64,000 nucleotides of DNA from Singulisphaera acidiphila DSM 18658 (GCF_000242455.2 NC_019892.1:9496744-9560743), one strand, 5' to 3'. Numbered from the stretch's first letter, positions 19,145 through 27,959 are shown. Notes: generated by a model not told the origin, from the letters alone. Program-made: numbers and translations.

Positions 19145-19433
19145 TTAATCACGGTCAGAGGCCGGGGTACGTATTAGGAAGATCCCCTGACTTGCCCCCG
19201 CCTCTGCTACCAACCGCTACGTTACATGGCTATCCCATCATTCGGCGAATCCGTAACTTCTTAGGCCACCAGGAGGTACGCAAGGTCCACAGGCGAGGGT
19301 GCATACCACGATGCGAAAGCCCTACCCGTCCGATGAAACCCCAAGACTGCGCCGACGACCGAGATCCATAATGGTTCCTCTGGTTTAGAGCAAGAATTGT
19401 CCGTGATTGACTGCCGATGTTCGGCGTTTGCCA

Positions 19434-20357
19434 TCAGCGCGGTGGCCAGAGGTGATGGCCAACCATCGTGGTTTCGATCCGGTAGAGGCTTTTGCCGGCG
19501 GTGATGTAGAGGGTCTTGCGATCCGGCCCGCCGAATTCGACGTTCGAGGGGGCCTCGGGGGTGGGGATGAACCCGGCCGGCTTACCGTCGGGGGTCAAGA
19601 CATAAGCCCCCCCCTTGGGCCCATTGCCGGCCGTGACGACGAGCCGACCGTCGGTGGTCACGGTCAGGCCGTCGATGCCGCGACCGTCGCCGAAGTCGAA
19701 GAGGACGCGAGCGGGGCCGACGCTGCCGTCCTCGCCAAGTTCGAGCGCCAGCAAGACGCGCCGGGTGGGGCCGGTGTCGGCGACGTATAGGGTTTTCCCA
19801 TCGGGGCTGATCGCCAGGCCGTTCGGCTTGCTGGCCGTCGTCTCCAGCCGGACGACCCGACCATCGGGGTCAATCCGGAAGACGGCCTCGAAGTCGAGCT
19901 CGCGAGGCTCGTCCCCGACATAACGGGGGTCGGACACGTAGACCCGCCCCTTGCGATCAACGGCCACGTCGTTCGGACTGTTGAATCGCTTCCCCTCATA
20001 GCCGTCGGCCAGCGTGCGAATCTTGCCGTCGCGTTCGGTGATCGAGACCCGCCGCCCGCCACCGGTATTCGCCCCCTCGGCGACGATCAACCGCCCTTGC
20101 GGGTCGAAGATCAGACCGTTGGCCCGGCCGCTCGGATCGCGGAAGGCCGTGACGGCCTTCGTCGCGGGATCGAACCGCATGATCCGGTCGCCGATGTCGG
20201 AGAACAGGATCGCCCCGTCCTGGGCCAGGGCTCCCCCTTCGGTGAAGCTCCCTTGATCCCAGAGCTTCTCGAGCGTCGCCCCCGGCGCCACGACGCTAGA
20301 ACTCGTTTCAGGGGCGGCCAATATCGCGAAGGCCAGCGTCAGCAAGGTTGAGAACAT
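19434..20357 (-). CDS. SMP-30/gluconolactonase-like secreted hydrolase
   Basis: This 307-residue six-bladed propeller enzyme has an N-terminal signal peptide (MFSTLLTLAFAILAAPETS). It matches the SMP-30/gluconolactonase/LRE family: WDQGSFTEGGALAQDGAILFSD near the N-terminus, an RFNSPNDVAVDRKGRVYVSD stretch containing the metal-binding Asn/Asp positions, SKPNGLAISPDGKTLYVAD, and GIDGLTVTTDGRLVVTA. Family members hydrolyse sugar lactones or related esters with a divalent metal. Export suggests an extracytoplasmic sugar-acid substrate. No pathway partners lie beside it. The neighbouring plus-strand TadE genes are divergent from it across a roughly 460-bp region. Confidence 0.88.
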   Translation of the reverse strand: MFSTLLTLAFAILAAPETSSSVVAPGATLEKLWDQGSFTEGGALAQDGAILFSDIGDRIMRFDPATKAVTAFRDPSGRANGLIFDPQGRLIVAEGANTGGGRRVSITERDGKIRTLADGYEGKRFNSPNDVAVDRKGRVYVSDPRYVGDEPRELDFEAVFRIDPDGRVVRLETTASKPNGLAISPDGKTLYVADTGPTRRVLLALELGEDGSVGPARVLFDFGDGRGIDGLTVTTDGRLVVTAGNGPKGGAYVLTPDGKPAGFIPTPEAPSNVEFGGPDRKTLYITAGKSLYRIETTMVGHHLWPPR

Positions 20358-20818
20358 CGGGCCAGGGCTCCAGGGCTTGATGGGGGAACTCTTGGGACGT
20401 TGGCAACATCCGCTTTGATGTCAGACGCACTCAGCGACGCTGGCTGGGAAACCAATGCGATTCCTCCCATCCGGTCGGTCTCAGATCGTCGATCCATGCA
20501 TACCATACCAGGCAAGACATGCCGGATCGAGACAAAGCCGATGTGCTGGATGCGGCCGGTCGTGTTGAGGAAAAGCCGGATCGACAACGCTTCTCGAGTC
20601 GATTGTGTCGCTCCATGTGGCCTCCCGGCAACATCGTCTCGATCCAATGACGTTGAACTCCCTGATTCCGTGTTCATGGTGTAGGCTGCTTGTCTCGATA
20701 TAGCGTTCTATGATTGACCGAGTAAGAGACTCCATCCCGCGTGAGTTGGCTTACGTTTTGAGGACGATCGCTTGGGCCGAGGAATCGGCCCCTTTCTCGG
20801 AGGTAGGGTACTCGAGCC
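20358..20818. other. Divergent intergenic region, no recognised gene
   Basis: About 460 bp between the lactonase start and the first TadE-like gene. Small frames on both strands show no known domain. The region should contain the two divergent promoters; GGAGGTAGGG near 20799 is the ribosome-binding site of the downstream gene. Confidence 0.4.
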
Positions 20819-21304
20819 TTGAAACTCACCAGAACTTCCGCTCACCCCTGTTCGGGCCCCAAACGCGGCGTTGCCGCGGTCGAGTTGGCAATCGCACTGC
20901 CGCTCTTGCTCACACTCTTGCTGGGGGTCTGGGACATGGGCCGGCTCATCGACGTCACCCAGATCCTCAATAACGCCACGCGCGAGGGGGGGCGTCGTGC
21001 TTCGACCGGGCAGGACAGTGTGGCGCAGATTCAGCAGGCCGTCCTCGACTACCTGATCCAGGCCAAGCTCAAGACGGACGGGGCAATCGTAACCGTGACC
21101 AACCTGACGAACGCGGCCAACTCCGATCCCACGACCGCCGATCAGCTCGACCAGTTCGAGATCACGGCCACGCTCCCCTCCAATAACGTGCGATGGGTCG
21201 CGATGAACAACCTGCTTGGCTCGAATACGCTCAAGGCCACTTGCCGCTGGAGTTCGATGCGAGATATCCCCTTGATCGTCCCCACGTCGATCCCAATCAA
21301 CTGA
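20819..21304 (+). CDS. TadE-like pseudopilin/pilus-assembly protein
   Basis: The 161-residue product has the TadE-like pattern: a short basic N-terminus, the cleavage-like stretch RGVAAVELAIALPLLLTLLLG with the key Glu in the hydrophobic helix (about residues 17-40), then WDMGRLIDVTQILNNATREGGRRAS. The remainder (about 60-161) is a periplasmic domain. TadE proteins are pseudopilins of the tight-adherence (Flp) secretion system. The start is TTG 20819, preceded by GGAGG at about ten bases. A second TadE-like gene follows after about 65 bp, so the two probably form an operon. No TadA ATPase, secretin or Flp pilin is in the window. Confidence 0.85.
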   Translation: MKLTRTSAHPCSGPKRGVAAVELAIALPLLLTLLLGVWDMGRLIDVTQILNNATREGGRRASTGQDSVAQIQQAVLDYLIQAKLKTDGAIVTVTNLTNAANSDPTTADQLDQFEITATLPSNNVRWVAMNNLLGSNTLKATCRWSSMRDIPLIVPTSIPIN

Positions 21305-21369
21305 CGCGAACCCGCCCAACTCTCCTTCCCTCCCATCCTCTTCTTATGAAAGACGGAGCATTTCAGCCG

Positions 21370-21837
21370 ATGGTCAAGCGAAGCCCCAGGCCAACGCAAC
21401 GCCGAGGCGCGGCGCTGGTCGAAGCCGCCATCATCATCCCGCTCTTCCTGATGATCCTGCTCGGGATCTTCGAATACAGTCGGTTCATCCTGGTACGAAA
21501 CCTCGCCGATCACGCGGCCCGTGAAGGAGTCCGCCAGGCGATCGTCCATACCTACGACAAGACGACGGCAGACATCCAAACGTTGGTTCGCAGCAAACTC
21601 GCAGGTCAGGACGGGCAATTGAGCGACGGCAATCCCAGCATTCAGGTCCTCAAAGCCAACCCCACCAACGACGTCAGGACTGCGGTCTGGACCACCGACT
21701 GGAACAACGCCCGCTTCGGCGACTGGGTCATGGTGCAAATCAAGGGCACATACCGCCCCGTGGTGCCAAGCATTCTCTTGATGAACAATACGATCCAGGT
21801 CGAAGCTCAGGCAATGATGCGATGCGAGGCCAACTGA
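21370..21837 (+). CDS. Second TadE-like pseudopilin
   Basis: This 155-residue paralogue of the preceding gene has an N-terminal basic segment (MVKRSPRPTQRRG), then ALVEAAIIIPLFLMILLGIFEYSRF with the conserved Glu, then NLADHAAREGVRQA. A C-terminal periplasmic part follows. ATG 21370 has GGAG upstream; ATG 21346, eight codons earlier, is possible but has only pyrimidines before it. The gene is convergent with the ABC permease gene, with 43 bp between their ends. Two TadE proteins next to a TadG-like protein on the opposite strand suggest a Tad-related envelope apparatus split over two operons. Confidence 0.83.
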   Translation: MVKRSPRPTQRRGAALVEAAIIIPLFLMILLGIFEYSRFILVRNLADHAAREGVRQAIVHTYDKTTADIQTLVRSKLAGQDGQLSDGNPSIQVLKANPTNDVRTAVWTTDWNNARFGDWVMVQIKGTYRPVVPSILLMNNTIQVEAQAMMRCEAN

Positions 21838-21880
21838 TCCCATTCCGACCGAATGCGCACAGCCCCTCCGATCAAACACT

Positions 21881-22894
21881 TCAATAATCCGTGGTCGCAA
21901 ATCTCCGGGCCGCCGCCGCCAGGATCAGACAGGCGGCCGCAAGGGAGCTCACAACCGACAGGACGGGATGGAACCGGCGAAGCCGCTGCACGGTCTCGAA
22001 CTCGGGAACAGCGGCGAAGTGGCGATCGGCATCGATCGCGTGACTGAGAATGAGGCTCAGGTCGGCCGGCTTGGGTAGAGCCCAGTAGCTCACCTCAATG
22101 GTGCCTCGAAGCCAGGGGGACAGCGGCGCGATCTCACGGTTGAGCACGGGCAAAGCGACGACCGCGTGCCGGCCGTAGTTCGTCCCCCAGCAGAGGAACC
22201 AGAAAAGGAGCGAGCCGAGCAGGCAGGCCACCGTGCGCCGCCGGCTCGCCGCAATCAGGGCCGAAACGCTGAAGAAGATGGCGAACTGAAGCACGAGGAG
22301 CGGGATCCCCCACAGGTAGCTCGAATCCCAGATCCCCGTGCGAACCCCGAGCGCCGTCCAGGTCCCCAGAAAGAAGACCATCGCTTGAAAGAGAACGAAG
22401 GTGAGCACTCCCAGAAATTTACCCACAAGCAAAAGGCTGCGAGAAACGGGCTTGGCCAACAGCACCGTGACTGCCCCAGGCGCCAGAAAGGCGGGTAAAA
22501 ACCCGGCGGTCCAGACCAGGGCCAAAAGCAGGCCCACCGTGTCCGCCGCACCGGTCGCCAAGACGAGTTGCAGGAAGTGAACCGCGTCCTGAGCGTCACG
22601 GCCCAGAGGGATCCGAAACGCACCGAAGGCGAGGGTCAACGAACCGTTGGCGATGTCCACGCCATCGCGAGGGGCCAGCGTCCGCTCCGCGCTCGAGGCG
22701 GTCCTCGGGAGAAAGTCAGGCCGTTCGTCCGGCCGATGCAAGGGCGCTCCCCCTTGGACGCCGAAGCTCAGGCAGATCAAAACGCCCAGGCTGCTGAGCG
22801 CCAGCATCATCCAGAAGACCTTCGATTCAAGCGACTGGCGGAACGTGTCGCGGATCAGCCAGGCGACGACCCGGAGCGTGTCGAAACGGCTCAT
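21881..22894 (-). CDS. ABC-2 type transporter permease
   Basis: The 337-residue integral membrane protein has about six transmembrane segments. These include VFWMMLALSSLGVLICLSFGV near the N-terminus, a hydrophobic pair around VGLLLALVWTAGFLPAFLA and LLVGKFLGVLTFVLFQAMVF, and a final helix at VVSSLAAACLILAAAA. A periplasmic loop of about 75 residues after the first helix, and the family-typical PVSRSLLLVGKFLG, fit NosY/ABC-2 permeases. Its start overlaps the ATPase stop by 4 bp, so the two are translationally coupled and form one exporter. Substrate unknown; the position behind a TadG-like gene suggests an envelope function. Confidence 0.85.
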   Translation of the reverse strand: MSRFDTLRVVAWLIRDTFRQSLESKVFWMMLALSSLGVLICLSFGVQGGAPLHRPDERPDFLPRTASSAERTLAPRDGVDIANGSLTLAFGAFRIPLGRDAQDAVHFLQLVLATGAADTVGLLLALVWTAGFLPAFLAPGAVTVLLAKPVSRSLLLVGKFLGVLTFVLFQAMVFFLGTWTALGVRTGIWDSSYLWGIPLLVLQFAIFFSVSALIAASRRRTVACLLGSLLFWFLCWGTNYGRHAVVALPVLNREIAPLSPWLRGTIEVSYWALPKPADLSLILSHAIDADRHFAAVPEFETVQRLRRFHPVLSVVSSLAAACLILAAAARRFATTDY

Positions 22895-23691
22895 CCTGCG
22901 GATCTCCGGTAGAGGTCGCTCAAGGCTTGCTCCAAGGGCCGGGACGAGCCCGACGCGGGGTCCCCCTTCAAGTCGGCCAGAGGACCGTCGTAAACCTTCC
23001 GCCCTTCCACGAGTACCGCGACGCGGTCGCAGAGGTGCTCGACGTCGCTCAAGGCGTGGGAGATCAGAAGGACCGCCCGACCGCGCTCGCGCTGTTCGAG
23101 AACGAGGTCGCGAACAAGCTGCCGCCCGCTGAGGTCGAGTCCTTCGGTCGGCTCGTCGAGGACCAGGAGGTCGGGTTCGTTCAGGAGGGCCTGAGCGAGT
23201 CCGAGGCGCTGGATCATCCCTTTGCTGAAGCCGCCGATGGGCTCGTGGACACGATCGGCCAGGCCGACGCGTTCGAGCAAGGCGGGAATGCGCCAGCGGA
23301 GTTCGGCACTCGGCACCAGCGACAAGGCCCCGTAATACTCGAGGAGGCCGACGGCATTCAGATCCCGAGGAAAGGTGGGCGCCTCGTGGACGTAGCCAAT
23401 GCGGGTCAGGGTCCGGCGAACCTCCACCGGCCGATCGAAACGGAGGATCTCCCCCTCGCTGGGCCGGCAGAGCGAGAGCAGAAGCTTGGCCAAGGTCGTC
23501 TTCCCGGCCCGGTTCGGGCCGAGCAAGCCGAAGACCTCGCCCGGCTCGATCCGAAGGTTGATATTGCGGACCGCCCAGGCGCCGACCCCGCTGTTGGGGT
23601 ACTGCTTGCCCACGTTTCTGAATTCCGCAACCGCGGTCGTCGGCGATGACACCGAAGACTCCGCTCCTTTCCTGCCCCTTGGAGAGCTCAT
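22891..23691 (-). CDS. ABC transporter ATP-binding protein with altered Walker A
   Basis: This 266-residue ATPase should energise the permease encoded next to it. It has the D-loop and Walker B segment LLVLDEPTEGLD, a signature-like GFSKGMIQRLGLAQAL in place of LSGGQ (normal for this exporter class), and the H-loop LLISHALSD. The Walker A motif reads GPNRAGKTT: Arg61 (codon at 23509-23511, CGG) stands where the family has Gly (GPNGAGKTT). This differs from GGG by one base. Lys64 and Thr65 are intact. The change could impair nucleotide binding, be tolerated, or be a sequence error. Start and stop each overlap a neighbour by 4 bp. Confidence 0.87.
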   Translation of the reverse strand: MSSPRGRKGAESSVSSPTTAVAEFRNVGKQYPNSGVGAWAVRNINLRIEPGEVFGLLGPNRAGKTTLAKLLLSLCRPSEGEILRFDRPVEVRRTLTRIGYVHEAPTFPRDLNAVGLLEYYGALSLVPSAELRWRIPALLERVGLADRVHEPIGGFSKGMIQRLGLAQALLNEPDLLVLDEPTEGLDLSGRQLVRDLVLEQRERGRAVLLISHALSDVEHLCDRVAVLVEGRKVYDGPLADLKGDPASGSSRPLEQALSDLYRRSAG

Positions 23692-26102
23692 TCGATCAGC
23701 GAGACCTGGACTCCGTCTTGCATGATGGCGCTGAACGCCTGACGGATCTTGTCGCTGCGCTGTTGCGCCGTCCCGGTGATGATCTTATACGGCGCCAGCG
23801 GGGTGGTTGCCGTTGCCTGAGTGCCGCCAATGTACTGGATGTTCTGCATCAGATCGAGGGCCGCAGCGCGTTGGGAGCTGTTCGTGCTCGGATCGAAGAT
23901 GGGCCCCAAGCCCATGCAATGAATCAGGACCGGCTTACGCGCGGTGGAGTAGCCCGGGGAACTGGCGGTCTCGAGCGCGCAGATCTGGTTCACCACCGAG
24001 TAGATCTGCGTGGTCACCGTGCCCGAGTTGGTCGGATACTCGCCCGGCAGGCGCACTTTATAGTAGGAGTTATTGGCGCCGGCATTGGTAAACGCAGCGG
24101 TTGCGGCGTTATTGGCCATGCCGTCGGTCTCGAGGATGATCAGTCGCTGGGCGCCTTTGCGTCCGAGTCCGCCGGCATCGCCGGCAGGCGCCGGGGAGGG
24201 GGCGAAGGTGCGAAGCGACGCGTTGCCGCTGAATTGGTTATAGGCGAGCATGAACCCCATGACGGTCGTCGTCCCGCCGTAGGCGCGGGGCACGTCGAGG
24301 TTGTCGGAATCATAGGGGCGGATCTCGGTGCCCGGCGTGTCGATGGTTGACGGCGGGAACCAGAGCGTGTCGCTCAGCCGGCTATAGTTACGTCCCAAGG
24401 GCACGCGAACCCGGTTGAAGCTCCCGCTTCCACTGGCGGAGAACTTCGGCGTGCTGAAGTACATGAGCGAGACGAAGTCGTTGGGGTGGTTGTTCCTGAT
24501 ATCTTCCAAGGCCGATTGAACGCCCAGCTTGCAAGCCCAGAGCGGCCCCTCGTGGCAATTGCCCGGCCAGTAGGGATTCCAGTTGGTGTACTGGCTCCAC
24601 ATGTTGTAGTTGCCGAGGAAGTCGATCATCGTCATCGGCCCGAACCAGAAGTGGAGCTTGGGCCGCTCGGGGTTGTCGGCGGTGTTCATGTAGTTGGCGT
24701 TGCCCGTGCCAGTCGGCTTCACGCTGATCTTCGGGGTCCCCCAAATGTAGTCATCGCCGTACCCCGTGTACTTCGTGACCACGTCATAGGCGGACGAGCT
24801 CTTCTGGTAGAGCCCCAGCACGTAGTCGATGTACTCTTTCCAGAACCGCTGATTGGGGTCGGAGGGAGGATACGAGGACGTGCTGATTGAACTGGGGATC
24901 GCATCGTAGTAGAGGATCCGGCCCGCTCGAAGCCTGGGGGGGAATGGATTCGGTGTTTGCTTAATCCAGGCGAGGATGGCCGTGTAGTTGACGGAGTAGG
25001 TTGAAGAACTCGGGACCTTCCAATTGCCCGACGAATCCCAGAGGACGGTGTTATCAGTGACGCCAAAGAATTTTTGCCGCCAGTCGTTGGCCGTGCGGGG
25101 ATCCGGAGGCCAGATGAAGAACGTCTTGCCCCAGTAGCGCGGCCCTTGAGTGTAGCCTTTGAATTCGGGGACGGTCGGCCCCGTGTAGCCCGTGAAAGGG
25201 GTCGCCGTGTAGCCATTGAAAGTGGCTGTGCCGTTGGTGATTTGTTGGACCGTCTGGGCGGGAGTGGTGGTCCGATACTTCATCAGCGGCTGGTCGCCGT
25301 CCGGCGTGGTGGCGTAGCGATCCGGCGCAGGGGTGAAGGCGGGGATCGGCGTGGCCCCCAGGGCGTTCTGGTAAAAGTCGTCCACGATCGGGTCGCCCGC
25401 GTCGGTCGCCACGGTGATATTGGCGAGTCCGAAAGAGTCGCCGCTGATCGTGTCGGGACCGCTCGTGTTCTGCAAACCGGCCGAAGTCGACGAGTAATGG
25501 CCGAACTGAGGATAGACCGACTCGGGATTGTTCGACTGGGTGCGATCGCCTGAGTAAGGAACGCCCAGCAAGCTATCGAACCGCATCGACCCGGACATAT
25601 CCAGAATGATCGCCACGTCCCGCGGCCGGTGCACGGCCGTCGCCGTCGAACTGATATTGAAGGCCGAATTTCCCAGCATGCGTCCGAAGAGGTTCTGGCC
25701 CGTCGCGGTGATCGTGGACTTCACCAGGTTCGGCGTATCCGTCGTGAGGGCCGGGATGTTGACCACGAACTTCGTCTGAGAATAGTCATAGGTATACGAC
25801 CCGATTTTGAGGTCAACCTGCGACTTTGAAATCGCGTTGGCTTGAATCGTGCTCGACATCGCGACCTGCAAGGCCTGGGCCTTCGCACCGGTCTCGTTGT
25901 AACCACCGCTGGTGTCGCCGTTCAGCGTGCGCGCTCCGGCCATGGCCGCCGTGTCCGCCGCGTTCTGGCTCTGCGTGCGGGCGACGGCAATCATGCCGAT
26001 ATCGATTGCCAACGCAATGAACCCGAGCATCGCGACCATCACCACGGCCAAGATCGGGATAATCAGACCCCGTGAGCGGGAGGTTTTGTGAGCCGTTATC
26101 AT
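23688..26102 (-). CDS. TadG-like membrane protein with von Willebrand factor A domain
   Basis: The 804-residue protein begins with a TadG/TadE-like N-terminus: basic residues, then LIIPILAVVMVAMLGFIALAID (about 13-34) and ARTQSQNAADTAAMAGAR. A von Willebrand A domain starts at about residue 163 with the metal-ion (MIDAS) motif DMSGS (D168, S170, S172) and continues after a long insertion of about 350 residues (LILETDGMANN near residue 660). The insertion is rich in Tyr, Trp, Pro and Asn and matches nothing I know. In Tad systems TadG anchors the pilus machinery in the envelope. The stop codon overlaps the ATPase start by 4 bp, placing the gene first in a three-gene operon with the ABC transporter. 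Confidence 0.83.
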   Translation of the reverse strand: MITAHKTSRSRGLIIPILAVVMVAMLGFIALAIDIGMIAVARTQSQNAADTAAMAGARTLNGDTSGGYNETGAKAQALQVAMSSTIQANAISKSQVDLKIGSYTYDYSQTKFVVNIPALTTDTPNLVKSTITATGQNLFGRMLGNSAFNISSTATAVHRPRDVAIILDMSGSMRFDSLLGVPYSGDRTQSNNPESVYPQFGHYSSTSAGLQNTSGPDTISGDSFGLANITVATDAGDPIVDDFYQNALGATPIPAFTPAPDRYATTPDGDQPLMKYRTTTPAQTVQQITNGTATFNGYTATPFTGYTGPTVPEFKGYTQGPRYWGKTFFIWPPDPRTANDWRQKFFGVTDNTVLWDSSGNWKVPSSSTYSVNYTAILAWIKQTPNPFPPRLRAGRILYYDAIPSSISTSSYPPSDPNQRFWKEYIDYVLGLYQKSSSAYDVVTKYTGYGDDYIWGTPKISVKPTGTGNANYMNTADNPERPKLHFWFGPMTMIDFLGNYNMWSQYTNWNPYWPGNCHEGPLWACKLGVQSALEDIRNNHPNDFVSLMYFSTPKFSASGSGSFNRVRVPLGRNYSRLSDTLWFPPSTIDTPGTEIRPYDSDNLDVPRAYGGTTTVMGFMLAYNQFSGNASLRTFAPSPAPAGDAGGLGRKGAQRLIILETDGMANNAATAAFTNAGANNSYYKVRLPGEYPTNSGTVTTQIYSVVNQICALETASSPGYSTARKPVLIHCMGLGPIFDPSTNSSQRAAALDLMQNIQYIGGTQATATTPLAPYKIITGTAQQRSDKIRQAFSAIMQDGVQVSLIE

Positions 26103-26270
26103 GGGCTTCGTGGCATCTCAGGGAGGTTGCTCTTCCATCATCTTCCCGGAAGAGAGGGACACACGAAAGCGGCTCGCTCAATCCAATCGGGATCGAGTGA
26201 GCCGGCGGGAGTCGTGCCCAAGTCAAGGCTAGGACATAGTTACGGCAACGGCCAATCAAATCGATCCCCC

Positions 26271-26298
26271 GATCGATCGATCGATCGATCGATCGATC
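26271..26298. repeat. (GATC)7 microsatellite
   Basis: Seven perfect tandem GATC units, with another CGATC just upstream at about 26261. The last bases form part of the stop codon of the minus-strand DUF1501 gene (26297-26299). Each unit is a potential Dam-type methylation site and the tract is prone to slippage. Confidence 0.9.
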
Positions 26299-27736
26299 AG
26301 GCCAGGATATCCCGGATCACGTGGCCATGCACATCGGTTAATCGGCGATCGATCCCATTGTGGCGGAAAGTCAACCGCGTATGATCGATGCCGAGCAGGT
26401 GCAGCGCGGTGGCGTGCAAGTCGTAGCAGGTGACGGGATCGCCGACCGCTTTGTAGGACCATTCGTCGCTGGCGCCGAAGGTGGTTCCGCCTCGGATACC
26501 GCCACCGGCCATCCATGAGGTGAAGGTAAACGGGTTGTGGTCACGGCCCTTCCCCCCTTGGCTGCAAGGCATCCGACCGAACTCGGTGGTCCAGATCACG
26601 AGGGTATCGTCCAGGAGCCCGCGTGACTTCAGATCCTTGAGCAAGGCGGCGGCGGGCCGGTCCATGCTCAGGCCCATGGAGCCGTGGTCGCGAGCCAGGT
26701 CCTCGTGCGAATCCCAGTTGCGGCGGGGGAAACCGTTGTCGGCGCCGCTCCAGACCTGGACGAACCGGACGCCCCGCTCGAGCAACCGCCGCGCAATCAG
26801 GCAGTTGCGGCCGAAGTCGGCCGTCGGTTCCTCGTCGAGCCCGTACAGCGAACGAGTCACCCGGCTCTCACCGGCGAGGTCGAGGACCTCGGGCGCGCTC
26901 AGTTGGAGGCGGGCCGCCAGTTCGTACGAGGCGATCCGCGCATCGAGCCGCGAGTCGCCCTCGCGGTCGGCGCGGTGGGCCTGGTTCAGGGCGTTCAAGA
27001 GCGTCAGGCCGTCGCGTTCTCCCTCGTGAGTGAGCGCGGCATCCTCGGGAGGAAAGAGGTCGAAGATCGGATTCTGGGAGCCAGCGCGGACCATCGTCCC
27101 TTGGAACGAGGCCGGCAAAAACCCCGCACCCCAGTTCGCCGGCCCGTTGGGCGCAAACCCGCGCGAGTCGGGCAGGACGACGAACGACGGGAGGTCGTCC
27201 GACAGGTTCCCAAGCCCGTACGAAACCCAGGCCCCCATGCTCGGGAACCCAGGAAGCACGAACCCCGTGTTCTGCATGAAGGTCGCCGGCCCGTGCACGT
27301 TCGACTTCGCGACCATGGAAGGGAGGAACGCCATGTCGTCGACGCAGTCGGCCAGGTGAGGCACCAGCCCGCTCATCCACTTGCCGCACTCGCCATGCTG
27401 CGACCACGACCAAGGGCTCCGCATCACCGCCCCGGGCGTGCTCTGAAACAATTCGACCTTGCCTCCAGGATCGAACGGCTCACCATGCTTTTTGATCAGG
27501 AGCGGCTTGTAGTCGAACGTATCGCACTGGCTGGCCGCGCCTGACATAAACAATTGCACGACCCTGCGTGCCTTGGCACGATGGTGCAAACCGCCGTTGA
27601 GCTCCCCCCTCCCCTTGGCTCCGGGCGTCCCCGCGAGCAGGCCCTCACCCCCCAGCAGATGCGCCAGCGCAACGCCTCCGAGACCGCCCCCCGCGTTCCA
27701 AAGAAAACTGCGGCGATCGAGTCGACTCGGAGTCAT
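26297..27736 (-). CDS. DUF1501 family protein with Tat signal
   Basis: The 479-residue protein belongs to the DUF1501 family, related to the alkaline-phosphatase/sulfatase fold and very abundant in planctomycetes. ATG 27736 follows GGAGAGG and opens a twin-arginine signal (RLDRRSFLWNAGGG, then a hydrophobic run ending near LLAG), so export of a folded protein is expected; the longer frame upstream lacks these features. Family marks include VVQLFMSGAASQCDTFDYKP, WMSGLVPHLADCVDDM, IWTTEFGRMPCSQGGKGRDHNP and TALHLLGIDHTRLT near the C-terminus. These genes usually sit beside a PSD1/DUF1549 cytochrome gene. Here the only one is 6.7 kb away and the partner is missing. Biochemical function of the family is not established. 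Confidence 0.9.
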   Translation of the reverse strand: MTPSRLDRRSFLWNAGGGLGGVALAHLLGGEGLLAGTPGAKGRGELNGGLHHRAKARRVVQLFMSGAASQCDTFDYKPLLIKKHGEPFDPGGKVELFQSTPGAVMRSPWSWSQHGECGKWMSGLVPHLADCVDDMAFLPSMVAKSNVHGPATFMQNTGFVLPGFPSMGAWVSYGLGNLSDDLPSFVVLPDSRGFAPNGPANWGAGFLPASFQGTMVRAGSQNPIFDLFPPEDAALTHEGERDGLTLLNALNQAHRADREGDSRLDARIASYELAARLQLSAPEVLDLAGESRVTRSLYGLDEEPTADFGRNCLIARRLLERGVRFVQVWSGADNGFPRRNWDSHEDLARDHGSMGLSMDRPAAALLKDLKSRGLLDDTLVIWTTEFGRMPCSQGGKGRDHNPFTFTSWMAGGGIRGGTTFGASDEWSYKAVGDPVTCYDLHATALHLLGIDHTRLTFRHNGIDRRLTDVHGHVIRDILA

Positions 27737-27836
27737 GGGTTTCCTCTCCAAAGGAGATCCTCGATCAAAGTCGGTCGCCCGTTCGGCTCGGGGGGCGGGG
27801 ACCGACAAAACGAAGCGTCGACCCTTTGTTTTTATG

Positions 27837-27890
27837 GGGTTGGGCTTCTGCCTGGCGGTCCTCAGAAAACCGGCAGGCTGAAGCCTACCC
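27837..27890. repeat. Long imperfect hairpin
   Basis: GGGTTGGGCTTCTGCCTGG... pairs with ...CAGGCTGAAGCCTACCC around a short A-rich loop. It lies between two minus-strand genes and, with the next hairpin, fills most of the 27737-28009 gap. Confidence 0.5.
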
Positions 27891-27920
27891 GACCCGGCGC
27901 GTTTTCACACGCGCTTTCAG

Positions 27921-27959
27921 CCGCTGCCCCCCGTTCTCTTTCAGAACGGGGAGCAGCGG
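27921..27959 (-). terminator. Hairpin after the DUF11 repeat gene
   Basis: CCGCTG + CCCCGTTCT pair with AGAACGGGG + CAGCGG across a CTTTC loop with a small internal bulge. It lies 50 bp beyond the stop of the minus-strand DUF11 gene (28010) and probably ends its transcript. Confidence 0.55.

Noticed and set aside
19156..19206. Terminator after the ECF/TIGR03067 gene
   Set aside because: CAGAGGC and GCCTCTG can pair, but the loop is nearly 40 nt and there is no T-tract.
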